From assembly GCA_003241595.1 (NCBI GenBank), contig QFOU01000035.1, positions 1 to 12,642 of the forward strand: 12,642 bases of DNA. The letters are read 5' to 3'. This stretch comes from Pseudomonas fluorescens. GTDB lineage: Bacteria > Pseudomonadota > Alphaproteobacteria > UBA2136 > UBA6156. Shown piece after piece: positions 1 through 5,943 of this stretch. Below the pieces are notes generated by a model that was not told the origin of the DNA, did not search any database, and saw nothing but the letters and a program-made list of their open reading frames with translations. The first letter of the stretch is position 1, and each line of letters opens with the position of its first letter. The position numbers and the translations under genes were made by a program.

Positions 1-555
1 GGATTTGAGTGGCCGGTTCGCGATGCCTTGGCGATGGCGGTTCTGGCCCTGCCGGTGAAGCTGGATAGCGCGCCGTACTTTGTGGGGTTGGTATTGGCAT
101 TTGCCGTTGTGCCTGCCTGGGTGCTGGTGGCGCGTGCGCACCGTGGCGGCCTGCCGGTACTGGCCGGCAGCTGGGCGGTGTGCATGGGATTGATTGCGTG
201 GGGGCTTGTACCGAACGTCTGGCGTTATACCCAGCAGCCGCTGGCTGAGCTGGCCGGTGTGATTGCCAATGCGCCGGCGGCGACCCCGATCATCCATTTG
301 GGGTTGCATAAGCCGAGTGTGCTGTATCTTTCCGAGCGGCCCTTCCTGAAGTTGGAGAACCCCCTGCAATTGCCGGAATATATTGTGAAGCCGGAGACGC
401 TGGTTCTGACCGAAGCTGACAAGGTTGTACCCATTGTGACCGAGCTGGGAATCCGTGGGGGGTCGCATGTATTGGGGCAGCAGTGCAAAGGTGGGTTCTG
501 TTTGTTGTTAATTGCGCGTCCGGGCCTGCCGGATGGCGTGAAAGCCTCTGAATAA
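1..555 (+). CDS. GT-C membrane glycosyltransferase, ArnT/GT39-like (C-terminal part)
   Basis: The reading frame is open from the first base, so the gene starts outside the window and only its C-terminal ~184 residues are present. It begins with two membrane spans (roughly YFVGLVLAFAVVPAWVLVA and LPVLAGSWAVCMGLIAWGLV). A soluble tail follows with the pattern IIHLGLHKPSVLYLSERPF, which resembles the periplasmic C-terminal domain of ArnT-like enzymes (xYRPSvlFYtgRpv). That family moves a sugar from a polyprenyl phosphate carrier to lipid A or another envelope acceptor on the periplasmic side. The next gene, 26 bases downstream on the same strand, makes polyprenyl-phosphate sugars, which fits a donor/transferase pair. 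The catalytic N-terminal loop is not visible, so substrate and exact family stay open. Confidence 0.65.
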   Translation, partial: GFEWPVRDALAMAVLALPVKLDSAPYFVGLVLAFAVVPAWVLVARAHRGGLPVLAGSWAVCMGLIAWGLVPNVWRYTQQPLAELAGVIANAPAATPIIHLGLHKPSVLYLSERPFLKLENPLQLPEYIVKPETLVLTEADKVVPIVTELGIRGGSHVLGQQCKGGFCLLLIARPGLPDGVKASE

Positions 556-581
556 GTTAAGTGATAAGGAAAGACGTGAGT

Positions 582-1544
582 ATGGCGACGCCCAAGGCTA
601 AGGATATTCAGATCTCGATCGTGGTCCCTCTTTATAATGAGGAGGAGAGTCTGCCCCTTCTGGTTGAGAAAACGGCGGCGGCCATGCGTAAGCTTGGCAC
701 TCCGTGGGAAATGGTCTGTGTGAATGATGGCAGTCGGGATGGTACGGCCAAGGTTCTGGCGCAGCTGGAGGACACGTATCCGGAGTTGGTGGGGGTGTAT
801 TTCCGCCGGAATTATGGCCAGACCGCTGCGATGCAGGCGGGGTTTGATGCCGCCAAGGGTGAGGTCATTGTGACCATGGATGGGGATCTGCAGAATGACC
901 CGGCGGATATTCCGCGTTTACTGGCGCGGATGGAAGAAACCGATGCGGATATCGTTTCGGGATGGCGCAAGGATCGTCAGGATGCCGAGCTGACCAGTAA
1001 CTTCCCCAGTCGTGTGGCGAACCGTTTGTTGGCGAAGATCACCGGTTTGAAGTTGCATGACAGCGGATGCAGTCTGAAAGCGTACCGTGCCGACCTGCTG
1101 CGCGAAATGCATATCTATGGAGAGCTGCATCGGTTTATTCCGGCGGTGGCCATGCAGTATGGCGCAAAAGTGGATGAAGTGGTGGTGACACACCATGCGC
1201 GTCAGTTTGGGGAGAGCAAGTACGGTTTGGATAAGACCATCCGAGTGGCACTGGATATCATCCAGCTGTATTTTTTCCAAAAATTCCTGCACCGTCCGAT
1301 GCACTTTTTTGGTTATGCGGGCCTGATTTTGTTGGTGCCGGGCGGATTGATGATGACGTGGTTGCTGCTGCTGAAGGTGTTGGGCAATGATATTGCGGAT
1401 CGTCCGATGATGATTGCGGCGGTGATGTTGATCCTGCTGGGTGTGCAATTGCTGGGGATGGGGGTTTTGGGCGAGCTATTGACGCGCATTTACCATGAGC
1501 CGCAGGGGCGCAAGCAGTATTTGCTGCGTCGTCCGAAATATTAA
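582..1544 (+). CDS. GT2 polyprenyl-phosphate glycosyltransferase (GtrB/ArnC/DPM1-like)
   Basis: A 320-residue family 2 glycosyltransferase of the DPM1/GtrB/ArnC type, which attaches a nucleotide-activated sugar to undecaprenyl phosphate at the inner face of the membrane. Visible motifs: N-terminal SIVVPLYNEEESLP, the nucleotide-binding VNDGSRDGT (about 48-56), the metal-binding DGDLQNDP (100-107), SGCSLKAYR, and RQFGESKYG (about 207-214). Two C-terminal membrane spans (about 241-265 and 275-298) follow, as in GtrB and ArnC. Start: the ATG at 582 lies 11 bases after AAGGA (566-570). GTG at 561 would include this ribosome site, and GTG at 576 is a possible alternative. It follows the ArnT-like gene by 26 bases, so the two are probably co-transcribed and supply a lipid-linked sugar for envelope modification. 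Which sugar is used cannot be read from the sequence. Confidence 0.88.
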   Translation: MATPKAKDIQISIVVPLYNEEESLPLLVEKTAAAMRKLGTPWEMVCVNDGSRDGTAKVLAQLEDTYPELVGVYFRRNYGQTAAMQAGFDAAKGEVIVTMDGDLQNDPADIPRLLARMEETDADIVSGWRKDRQDAELTSNFPSRVANRLLAKITGLKLHDSGCSLKAYRADLLREMHIYGELHRFIPAVAMQYGAKVDEVVVTHHARQFGESKYGLDKTIRVALDIIQLYFFQKFLHRPMHFFGYAGLILLVPGGLMMTWLLLLKVLGNDIADRPMMIAAVMLILLGVQLLGMGVLGELLTRIYHEPQGRKQYLLRRPKY

Positions 1545-1550
1545 GCGATC

Positions 1551-1575
1551 AAAAAGCGGCCTTTGGGCCGTTTTT
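1551..1575. terminator. Bidirectional terminator between GT2 gene and minus-strand small gene
   Basis: CGGCC (1557-1561) pairs with GGCCG (1566-1570). The stem is flanked by AAAAA on the left and TTTTT on the right, with one bulged G. It lies 6 bases after the GT2 stop and can serve the convergent minus-strand gene ending at 1616. Confidence 0.65.
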
Positions 1576-1615
1576 GCTGAGGTTATGCCGGGGCAGCCTT
1601 TCACCGGCCATGTGT

Positions 1616-1948
1616 TCAGGAGCCGTTTGAATCGGGGATGGTATAACCGAACGAATTGAGAGTGGCATCGCGCTTGGCCTCGAGGCGCTTGGCGAAGGTG
1701 GTGACGTTCTGCAGATTCAGATCTTCGGCGCTGGCGATGGGCGCGGTAATCTCGTTTTGCTTCGCTGCGGTCGTAATTTGTGACACACCCCATTGTGCGG
1801 CCCCGAACCACGCCATCGGGTCGGAGGCGGAAGCTTCAAGGCGGGGCAGGGTGGGGAAGTAGCGTCCACGTTCAATCACGCCCGTAATCTCGGCCGCATA
1901 AAATACTGCGATACCGACAATAACGTAGTTAGCGAGCTTTAAGAGCAT
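1616..1948 (-). CDS. Small single-span membrane protein, unknown function
   Basis: I do not recognise this 110-residue protein. It starts with a hydrophobic segment (about residues 2-21, LLKLANYVIVGIAVFYAAEI). A soluble tail then contains WFGAAQWGVSQITTAAKQN and a charged, helix-like C-terminus (TFAKRLEAKRDATLNSFGYTI), so it is probably anchored at the inner membrane with the tail outside or in the cytoplasm. The frame is open back to an ATG at 2035, but I prefer the ATG at 1948. On the minus strand AAAGGA (1966-1961) precedes it, and a TATAAA box (1979-1974) lies inside the longer N-terminus, whose residues do not look like a signal. The gene is divergent from rplU and convergent with the GT2 gene. 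It is probably real, because its codons are coherent and it is flanked by a terminator, but no function can be assigned. Confidence 0.55.
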   Translation of the reverse strand: MLLKLANYVIVGIAVFYAAEITGVIERGRYFPTLPRLEASASDPMAWFGAAQWGVSQITTAAKQNEITAPIASAEDLNLQNVTTFAKRLEAKRDATLNSFGYTIPDSNGS

Positions 1949-2057
1949 GTGAATGACGTATCCTTTCCGGTTCTTTATAGAGAGCAACGCGGGCAGGGCT
2001 GACAAGGTTTCTGACAGGGTAAGGCTATGTTTCATGGAATTTTGCGTAAAGAATAGG

Positions 2058-2087
2058 TTGACAGAAGGGGCTTGGGTGTCTTAGAAG
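2058..2087 (+). promoter_or_regulatory. rplU-rpmA promoter
   Basis: A perfect -35 box TTGACA (2058-2063) is followed after 18 bases by TAGAAG (2082-2087), four of six matches to TATAAT. Transcription would start near 2094, just before the first leader hairpin. This is a consensus reading and no start site has been measured. Confidence 0.55.
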
Positions 2088-2093
2088 GCGGCA

Positions 2094-2176
2094 TTGCCCA
2101 AAGGTTGGGCGTTCCGTGGACATGTGGGATAACCCACAGAGACCATGGCAACATACTGAAAAGATTGGATACGGAT
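2094..2176 (+). promoter_or_regulatory. Structured 5' leader of rplU, candidate L21 autoregulatory element
   Basis: Two hairpins fill the ~83-base leader between the predicted start of transcription and the rplU ATG. Hairpin 1: GCCCAA (2096-2101) pairs with TTGGGC (2105-2110) over a 3-base loop. Hairpin 2 is compound. CCGTGG (2114-2119) pairs with CCATGG (2143-2148), then comes an internal loop ACA/GAGA, then TGTGGG (2123-2128) pairs perfectly with CCCACA (2133-2138) around an ATAA loop. A bipartite stem with a conserved-looking internal loop just upstream of a ribosomal protein gene is the usual form of a ribosomal-protein-binding leader. L21 leaders are known in Firmicutes, but I cannot match this one to that family. 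It is not a terminator, since no T-run follows. A DNA operator reading of the 16-base palindrome is possible. Confidence 0.5.
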
Positions 2177-2488
2177 ATGTACGCAATTGTCATGTGCGGC
2201 GGTAAGCAGCTGAAAGTCGCCCAAGGCGAACACGTTAGCGTGGAACTGCTGAACGGCGATGTCGGCAGCAAAGTCGTGCTCGACAAAGTTCTGCTGGTTG
2301 CTGATGGCGACAAGATTTCGGTTGGTTCGCCCTTGCTGGCCAACGCCAAGGTTAACGCTGAAGTGGTTTCTCACGGTAAAGGCAAGAAGGTTATCATCTT
2401 CAAGAAGCGTCGCCGTCAGAACAGCCGTCGTAAGAATGGCCACCGCCAGTCTTCCACCATGCTGAAGATCACCGGCATCAGCCTTTAA
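2177..2488 (+). CDS. rplU: 50S ribosomal protein L21
   Basis: Ribosomal protein L21 of the large subunit, 103 residues, the usual bacterial length. It binds 23S rRNA. Seen in the sequence: the N-terminus MYAIVMCGGKQLKVAQGEHV, the central VLLVADGDKISVGSPLL, and the basic C-terminal block KKVIIFKKRRRQNSRRKNGHRQ ending in LKITGI, which is the L21 signature. The frame is open upstream to 2072, but those codons cover the leader hairpins. The family N-terminus begins at the ATG at 2177, preceded by GGAT at 2167-2170. It heads the rplU-rpmA operon, with rpmA 31 bases downstream, and is likely controlled through the promoter and structured leader in front of it. The C-terminal block looks alphaproteobacterial. 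Confidence 0.97.
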   Translation: MYAIVMCGGKQLKVAQGEHVSVELLNGDVGSKVVLDKVLLVADGDKISVGSPLLANAKVNAEVVSHGKGKKVIIFKKRRRQNSRRKNGHRQSSTMLKITGISL

Positions 2489-2519
2489 TCCCTAGAATTT
2501 ACCAAGGAGTAAACATACC

Positions 2520-2774
2520 ATGGCACACAAAAAAGCAGGTGGTTCGAGCCGTAACGGTCGCGACAGCGAAGGTCGTCGTTTGGGCGTTAAGCTGTTCGGT
2601 GGTCAGAAGGCCATCGCCGGTAACATCATCATCCGTCAGCGCGGTACCGCCGTGCACCCCGGCCAGAACGTTGGCTTGGGCCGCGACCACACCCTGTTCG
2701 CTCTTGTAGATGGTGAGATCAAGTTCTCGACCGGTTACAAGAACCGCCGTTTCGTTCACGTTTTGCCCGCCTAA
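2520..2774 (+). CDS. rpmA: 50S ribosomal protein L27
   Basis: Ribosomal protein L27, 84 residues, full length. Its N-terminal tail reaches the peptidyl transferase centre of the 50S subunit. The sequence starts MAHKKAGGSSRNGRDSEGRR and contains RQRGTAVHPGQNVGLGRDHTLFAL and VEI-like strands, all diagnostic. There is no cleavable N-terminal extension of the Firmicutes type. A strong ribosome site AAGGAG (2504-2509) lies 10 bases before the ATG. It is the second gene of the rplU operon and ends 37 bases before a strong terminator. In many proteobacteria obgE is co-transcribed with it; here the terminator and a palindromic repeat separate them. Confidence 0.97.
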   Translation: MAHKKAGGSSRNGRDSEGRRLGVKLFGGQKAIAGNIIIRQRGTAVHPGQNVGLGRDHTLFALVDGEIKFSTGYKNRRFVHVLPA

Positions 2775-2811
2775 GCGCGCGACCGAGGTTCCTCTGGGAG
2801 GAGGCGCTGAG

Positions 2812-2838
2812 AGGGCTGGGTAACCAGCCCTTTCTTTT
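2812..2838 (+). terminator. Terminator of rplU-rpmA
   Basis: AGGGCTGG (2812-2819) pairs perfectly with CCAGCCCT (2824-2831) over a GTAA loop and is followed by TTCTTTT. A second small hairpin, TTCCTC/GAGGAG with a TGG loop (2789-2803), sits between the rpmA stop and this terminator. Confidence 0.85.
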
Positions 2839-2846
2839 CAAGATAC

Positions 2847-2976
2847 TCCCGAATTCTACTATGCGGGTCTTAAAAGACGTTTTGTCTGCGCTTCCGTTCC
2901 TCACGTACCTTGAAGTACGCTGCGGTACGGTTCTCGCCATAACGCCTTTTCAGCCTCCGCCTAGCGAATTTGGAAA
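2847..2976 (+). repeat. 130-bp palindromic intergenic repeat, copy 1
   Basis: This segment recurs at 7110-7239 in the same orientation, same length and with no gaps. By hand I count about 13 differences in 130, roughly 90 % identity. It is a nearly full-length imperfect palindrome. The outer arms (left AATTCTACTATGCGGGTCTT, right complement AATTCGCTAGGCGGAGGCTG), a middle pairing (CCGT/ACGG) and an apical stem CGTAC (2904-2908)/GTACG (2915-2919) all pair around a centre near 2911.5. It has no credible reading frame and lies between the rpmA terminator and obgE. The size and form resemble ERIC/REP-type or MITE-like elements; the sequence is not ERIC as I know it. Confidence 0.9.
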
Positions 2977-3057
2977 TATCTTGGATTGTGCGTCTGGCAG
3001 ATTGGGCAAATTGCCCTAAGATTATGTCGAACTAATTATATTAAGAGTATTCAGGTT

Positions 3058-4101
3058 ATGAAATTTCTCGATGAAGCCGTGATTACCGCCAAAAGTGGCG
3101 CTGGTGGTGCGGGTAGCGTGAGCTTCCGTCGGGAGAAGTTCATTGAATATGGCGGACCCGACGGTGGGAACGGTGGCAAAGGCGGCGACGTATGGGTGGA
3201 GTGCGCCGGTAACCTGAACACCTTGATCGATTATCGCTATACGCAATTGTTTAAAGCCCAAACCGGTGGGCATGGTATGGGACGTAACCGTACCGGCGCG
3301 GCGGGTAAGGATCTGGTTCTGTATGTTCCGCCGGGCACCGAGATCATTGATGATGAGACCGATGAAGTGGTGGTGGACATGGTCAAAATCGGCCAACGCC
3401 ACCTGTTGCTGCCCGGTGGCCGCGGTGGACGTGGTAACCTGAGCTTTAAGAGCAGTACCAACCAAGCACCGCGCCAATTCACTCCGGGTGTGCCATCTCA
3501 GGAAATGAAGGTGCGTTTGCGCCTCAAGATTCTGGCTGACATTGGTTTGCTGGGCATGCCGAATGCCGGGAAGAGCACATTTGTCGGTAAGGTCAGCCGT
3601 GCCAAGCCGAAGGTCGCGGATTACGCCTTCACGACGCTGCACCCCGCGCTGGGATTGGTGCGGAAGGGCTCGACCGAGTTTCTGGTGGCTGACCTTCCGG
3701 GTTTAGTCGAAGGTGCGGCCGATGGTATCGGTTTAGGGCACCGCTTTTTGAAGCACGTGAGCCGTTGTGCCGGTGTGTTGCACTTGGTGGATATTACTCA
3801 AGATGAGCCGTGGGTAGCCTATAAAACCATTCGTAAGGAGTTGAAGGAGTACGACGCCGAATATGGGAGCGAACTTCAGGATTTGCCCGAAACGGTGGTT
3901 TTGACCAAGACCGACCTCATGCTGGAAGAGGATGTAGTTAAGATTACCAAGGACTTTGCCAAAAAGACCAAAACCAAGCCGTTGGCAATGAGTGCCGCCG
4001 GATTTGTCGGGGTTGATGAAGTGGTAGAAAAGTTAGCGGTGTTGGTGGCTGAAAAGCGTGCGGCGGAGCCGGCTCAGGATGTTGAGAGCGACGAAGAGTA
4101 G
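3058..4101 (+). CDS. obgE: Obg family GTPase ObgE/CgtA
   Basis: Essential-type Obg GTPase, 347 residues, which works in late 50S ribosome assembly and the stringent response. The glycine-rich Obg domain covers about residues 1-155 (GGAGSVSFRREKFIEYGGPD, GGRGGRGN). The G domain follows with G1 GMPNAGKS (166-173), switch DYAFTTLHP (188-196), G3 DLPG (212-215), G4 TKTD (283-286) and G5 SAAG (312-315). The tail is short and acidic (DVESDEE), without the OCT domain of Gram-positive versions. Start: the ATG at 3058 matches the family N-terminus MKFLDEA; the frame runs upstream to 2986 without family similarity. It is expressed apart from rplU-rpmA, since a terminator and the 130-bp repeat lie between. 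I could not fix a convincing promoter in 2977-3057, where GGGCA/TGCCC (3004-3016) forms a small palindrome. Confidence 0.96.
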   Translation: MKFLDEAVITAKSGAGGAGSVSFRREKFIEYGGPDGGNGGKGGDVWVECAGNLNTLIDYRYTQLFKAQTGGHGMGRNRTGAAGKDLVLYVPPGTEIIDDETDEVVVDMVKIGQRHLLLPGGRGGRGNLSFKSSTNQAPRQFTPGVPSQEMKVRLRLKILADIGLLGMPNAGKSTFVGKVSRAKPKVADYAFTTLHPALGLVRKGSTEFLVADLPGLVEGAADGIGLGHRFLKHVSRCAGVLHLVDITQDEPWVAYKTIRKELKEYDAEYGSELQDLPETVVLTKTDLMLEEDVVKITKDFAKKTKTKPLAMSAAGFVGVDEVVEKLAVLVAEKRAAEPAQDVESDEE

Positions 4102-4120
4102 GTTCTGTCTCTTGATTGAG

Positions 4121-4144
4121 AAACAGGCCTTCGGGGCCTGTTTT
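4121..4144 (+). terminator. Terminator of obgE
   Basis: AAACAGGCC (4121-4129) pairs with GGCCTGTTT (4135-4143) over a TTCGG loop, ending in TTTT. It lies 19 bases after the obgE stop. Confidence 0.88.
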
Positions 4145-4241
4145 GCTTACGGCGGGATTACATGTCAGAGTGGAACGGGATTTGTCAGACGAAGATTTGT
4201 GAGGGCTGGATATACAGCTGTGGACAAGGGATACCACCACC

Positions 4242-4574
4242 ATGATCGAGAGCCTGACACATTCGCTGACCATTGCTTACATGGTGATGGGAGGTGTGGC
4301 ATTGTTTGCGTATCTTCCTCAAATGTTCGCCTTTTGGACCAAGCCGGAGGTGTGTGCGGTGACACCGTTGCTGACATGGAGTTTGTGGAGTTGTCAGACC
4401 GTGGTGTTTTTCCTGTACGCCGTGATCGCTAATGGTGACCCGATGTTCATGTTCAACTCGGGTATGTTCATGTGTGCGACCATTACCTGTTTGTTAATGA
4501 TTCTGCGGGGGCGGAAAATGCTGCAAGAGCGTGCGAACTTGCCCAGTAACGTGGTGCAGTTGAGAGTGGCTTAA
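4242..4574 (+). CDS. PQ-loop / SemiSWEET-like three-span membrane protein
   Basis: A 110-residue inner-membrane protein with three hydrophobic helices at about 8-27, 43-63 and 68-88. The first helix ends in AYLPQ (Pro26-Gln27), the PQ motif. Helix 3 carries FMFNSG with Asn72, and the loop before helix 2 has VTPLLTWSLW. These positions match the SemiSWEET plan: a three-helix bundle that works as a dimer, PQ in helix 1 and a conserved Asn in helix 3. Known SemiSWEETs move sugars down a gradient. The tail after residue 90 (GRKMLQERANLPSNVVQL) is a little longer than usual. AAGGG (4226-4230) lies 11 bases before the ATG. It stands alone between two terminators, so context gives no substrate. The family call is by motif and topology only, and transport activity is inferred. 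Confidence 0.65.
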   Translation: MIESLTHSLTIAYMVMGGVALFAYLPQMFAFWTKPEVCAVTPLLTWSLWSCQTVVFFLYAVIANGDPMFMFNSGMFMCATITCLLMILRGRKMLQERANLPSNVVQLRVA

Positions 4575-4590
4575 CCCAAGATATTTGCAG

Positions 4591-4615
4591 AAAAGCCTCC
4601 GTTGGGGGGCTTTTT
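4591..4615 (+). terminator. Terminator of the SemiSWEET-like gene
   Basis: AAAAGCCTCC (4591-4600) pairs with GGGGGCTTTT (4605-4614) with one T-G pair over a GTTG loop, then TTTT. It lies 16 bases after the stop. Confidence 0.85.
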
Positions 4616-4710
4616 GTATGGTGCGGTGCGAAGGGAGGGGTTGTGTACGCTAGGTTGGTGTGGAATTCTGTCGCCGTTCACATTTTCGTAATCAAGAAGA
4701 AAGAGGATTT

Positions 4711-5892
4711 ATGACGAACAAGCAGGATGTGGTGATCGTAGCCGCCGTACGTACGGCAATTGGCAGTTTCATGGGGACTTTGAAGGACTTTAGCGGTGTG
4801 CAGTTGGGGAGTGTCGTGATTAAGGAAGCCCTTGAGCGCGCCAAGGTGAAACCGACCGATGTGAGTGAAGTGATCATGGGCCAGGTGTTGACCGCCGGTG
4901 CGGGCCAGAATCCGGCACGTCAGGCCGCGATTGGGGCCGGTTTGCCGCATGAGGCGACCGCCATTACCATTAACCGCGTGTGTGGCAGTGGTTTGCAAGC
5001 CGTGGCCATGGCCGCCACCGCTTTGAAGGCGGACGGTGAAGGTATTTACGTGGTGGGTGGTCAGGAGAGCATGAGTCAGAGTCCGCATGCGGTGAGCATG
5101 CGTGACGGCCTGAAGATGGGTGATGGCAAGCTGCGTGATACGATGATCGTGGATGGCTTGTGGGACGCGTTTAACAACTATCACATGGGCATTACCGCCG
5201 AGAACGTGGCGAAGAAGTGCGACCTTTCCCGTGAAGCGCAGGATGCGTTTGCGGCGGAGAGCCAGCGTCGGGCCGATGCGGCGATCAAGGCGGGCAAGTT
5301 TGTCGATGAGATCGTACCGGTGGTGATTCCGCAGAAGAAAGGTGATCCGGTTCTGTTTGCACAGGATGAATATCCGCGTTTGAGCGATGAGGCCACCTTG
5401 GCCAAGTTGCGTCCGGCCTTTGATAAGGAAGGTACCGTGACCGCCGGTAATGCCAGTGGCTTGAACGATGGTGCGGCGGCACTGGTTGTGATGACTCGTG
5501 GTGAAGCTGACAAACGTGGATTGAACGTGCTGGCGACCGTGGTGAGCCATGCGGTGGCGGGTGTTGACCCTGCGATTATGGGCTTGGGCCCGGTGCCGGC
5601 AGCGACCAAGGCTTTGGCAAAGGCGGGTTGGAAAGCTTCTGACCTTGACCTTATTGAAGCCAATGAAGCGTTTGCCGCACAGAGCCTTGGTGTGTGCAAA
5701 GAGCTGAAATTTGACTCTGCCAAGGTGAACGTGAATGGCGGTGCGATTGCGCTGGGTCACCCGATTGGGGCCAGTGGTGCCCGCGTGCTGGTGACCTTGC
5801 TGCATGAAATGGCCAAGCGCGATGCGAAGAAAGGTTTGGCGACCCTGTGCATCGGTGGTGGTCAGGGCATTGCCGTGTGTGTAGAGCGTTAA
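4711..5892 (+). CDS. Acetyl-CoA acetyltransferase (thiolase II, AtoB/PhaA type)
   Basis: Biosynthetic thiolase of 393 residues, the usual length. It joins two acetyl-CoA to acetoacetyl-CoA (reversible) in the cytoplasm, feeding polyhydroxybutyrate, ketone-body or isoprenoid routes. The catalytic residues are present: nucleophile Cys91 in NRVCGSGLQ, His350 in GGAIALGHPIGASG, and Cys380 in LCIGGGQG. NEAFAAQSL supplies the conserved Asn/Glu region and GQESMSQSPH the substrate loop. Start: the ATG at 4711 follows AAGAGGA (4701-4707) at short distance and gives the family N-terminus MTNKQDVVIVAAVRTAIG; the upstream extension to 4660 lacks similarity. No phaB, phaC or acyl-CoA dehydrogenase gene is nearby, so the pathway cannot be told from context, and I do not choose between atoB and phaA. 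It stands alone between terminators at 4591 and 5904. Confidence 0.93.
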   Translation: MTNKQDVVIVAAVRTAIGSFMGTLKDFSGVQLGSVVIKEALERAKVKPTDVSEVIMGQVLTAGAGQNPARQAAIGAGLPHEATAITINRVCGSGLQAVAMAATALKADGEGIYVVGGQESMSQSPHAVSMRDGLKMGDGKLRDTMIVDGLWDAFNNYHMGITAENVAKKCDLSREAQDAFAAESQRRADAAIKAGKFVDEIVPVVIPQKKGDPVLFAQDEYPRLSDEATLAKLRPAFDKEGTVTAGNASGLNDGAAALVVMTRGEADKRGLNVLATVVSHAVAGVDPAIMGLGPVPAATKALAKAGWKASDLDLIEANEAFAAQSLGVCKELKFDSAKVNVNGGAIALGHPIGASGARVLVTLLHEMAKRDAKKGLATLCIGGGQGIAVCVER

Positions 5893-5903
5893 GCTGGACT
5901 TCA

Positions 5904-5931
5904 AAAAAGCCCGCCTGATGGCGGGCTTTTT
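5904..5931. terminator. Bidirectional terminator between thiolase and GloB-like gene
   Basis: AAAAAGCCCGCC (5904-5915) pairs perfectly with GGCGGGCTTTTT (5920-5931) over TGAT. The A-run and T-run on opposite sides let it stop both convergent genes. Confidence 0.92.
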
Positions 5932-5943
5932 AGTGGGAGTAGA

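Noticed and set aside
2847..2976. The repeat as a true ERIC element or a known REP
   Set aside because: Length and palindromic form are similar, but the sequence does not match the ERIC core I know, and no transposase or REP-associated gene is near.
3022..3642. Minus-strand frame of about 200 codons inside obgE
   Set aside because: It is a shadow of the Obg glycine-rich region. There is no ribosome site and no recognisable protein features.
4678..5904. A 408-codon open frame on the minus strand across the thiolase gene
   Set aside because: It is antisense to a fully conserved thiolase with all catalytic residues. Its residues (His, Thr, Arg and Gln in excess) are typical of the reverse of a GC-rich gene, and no domain is visible.
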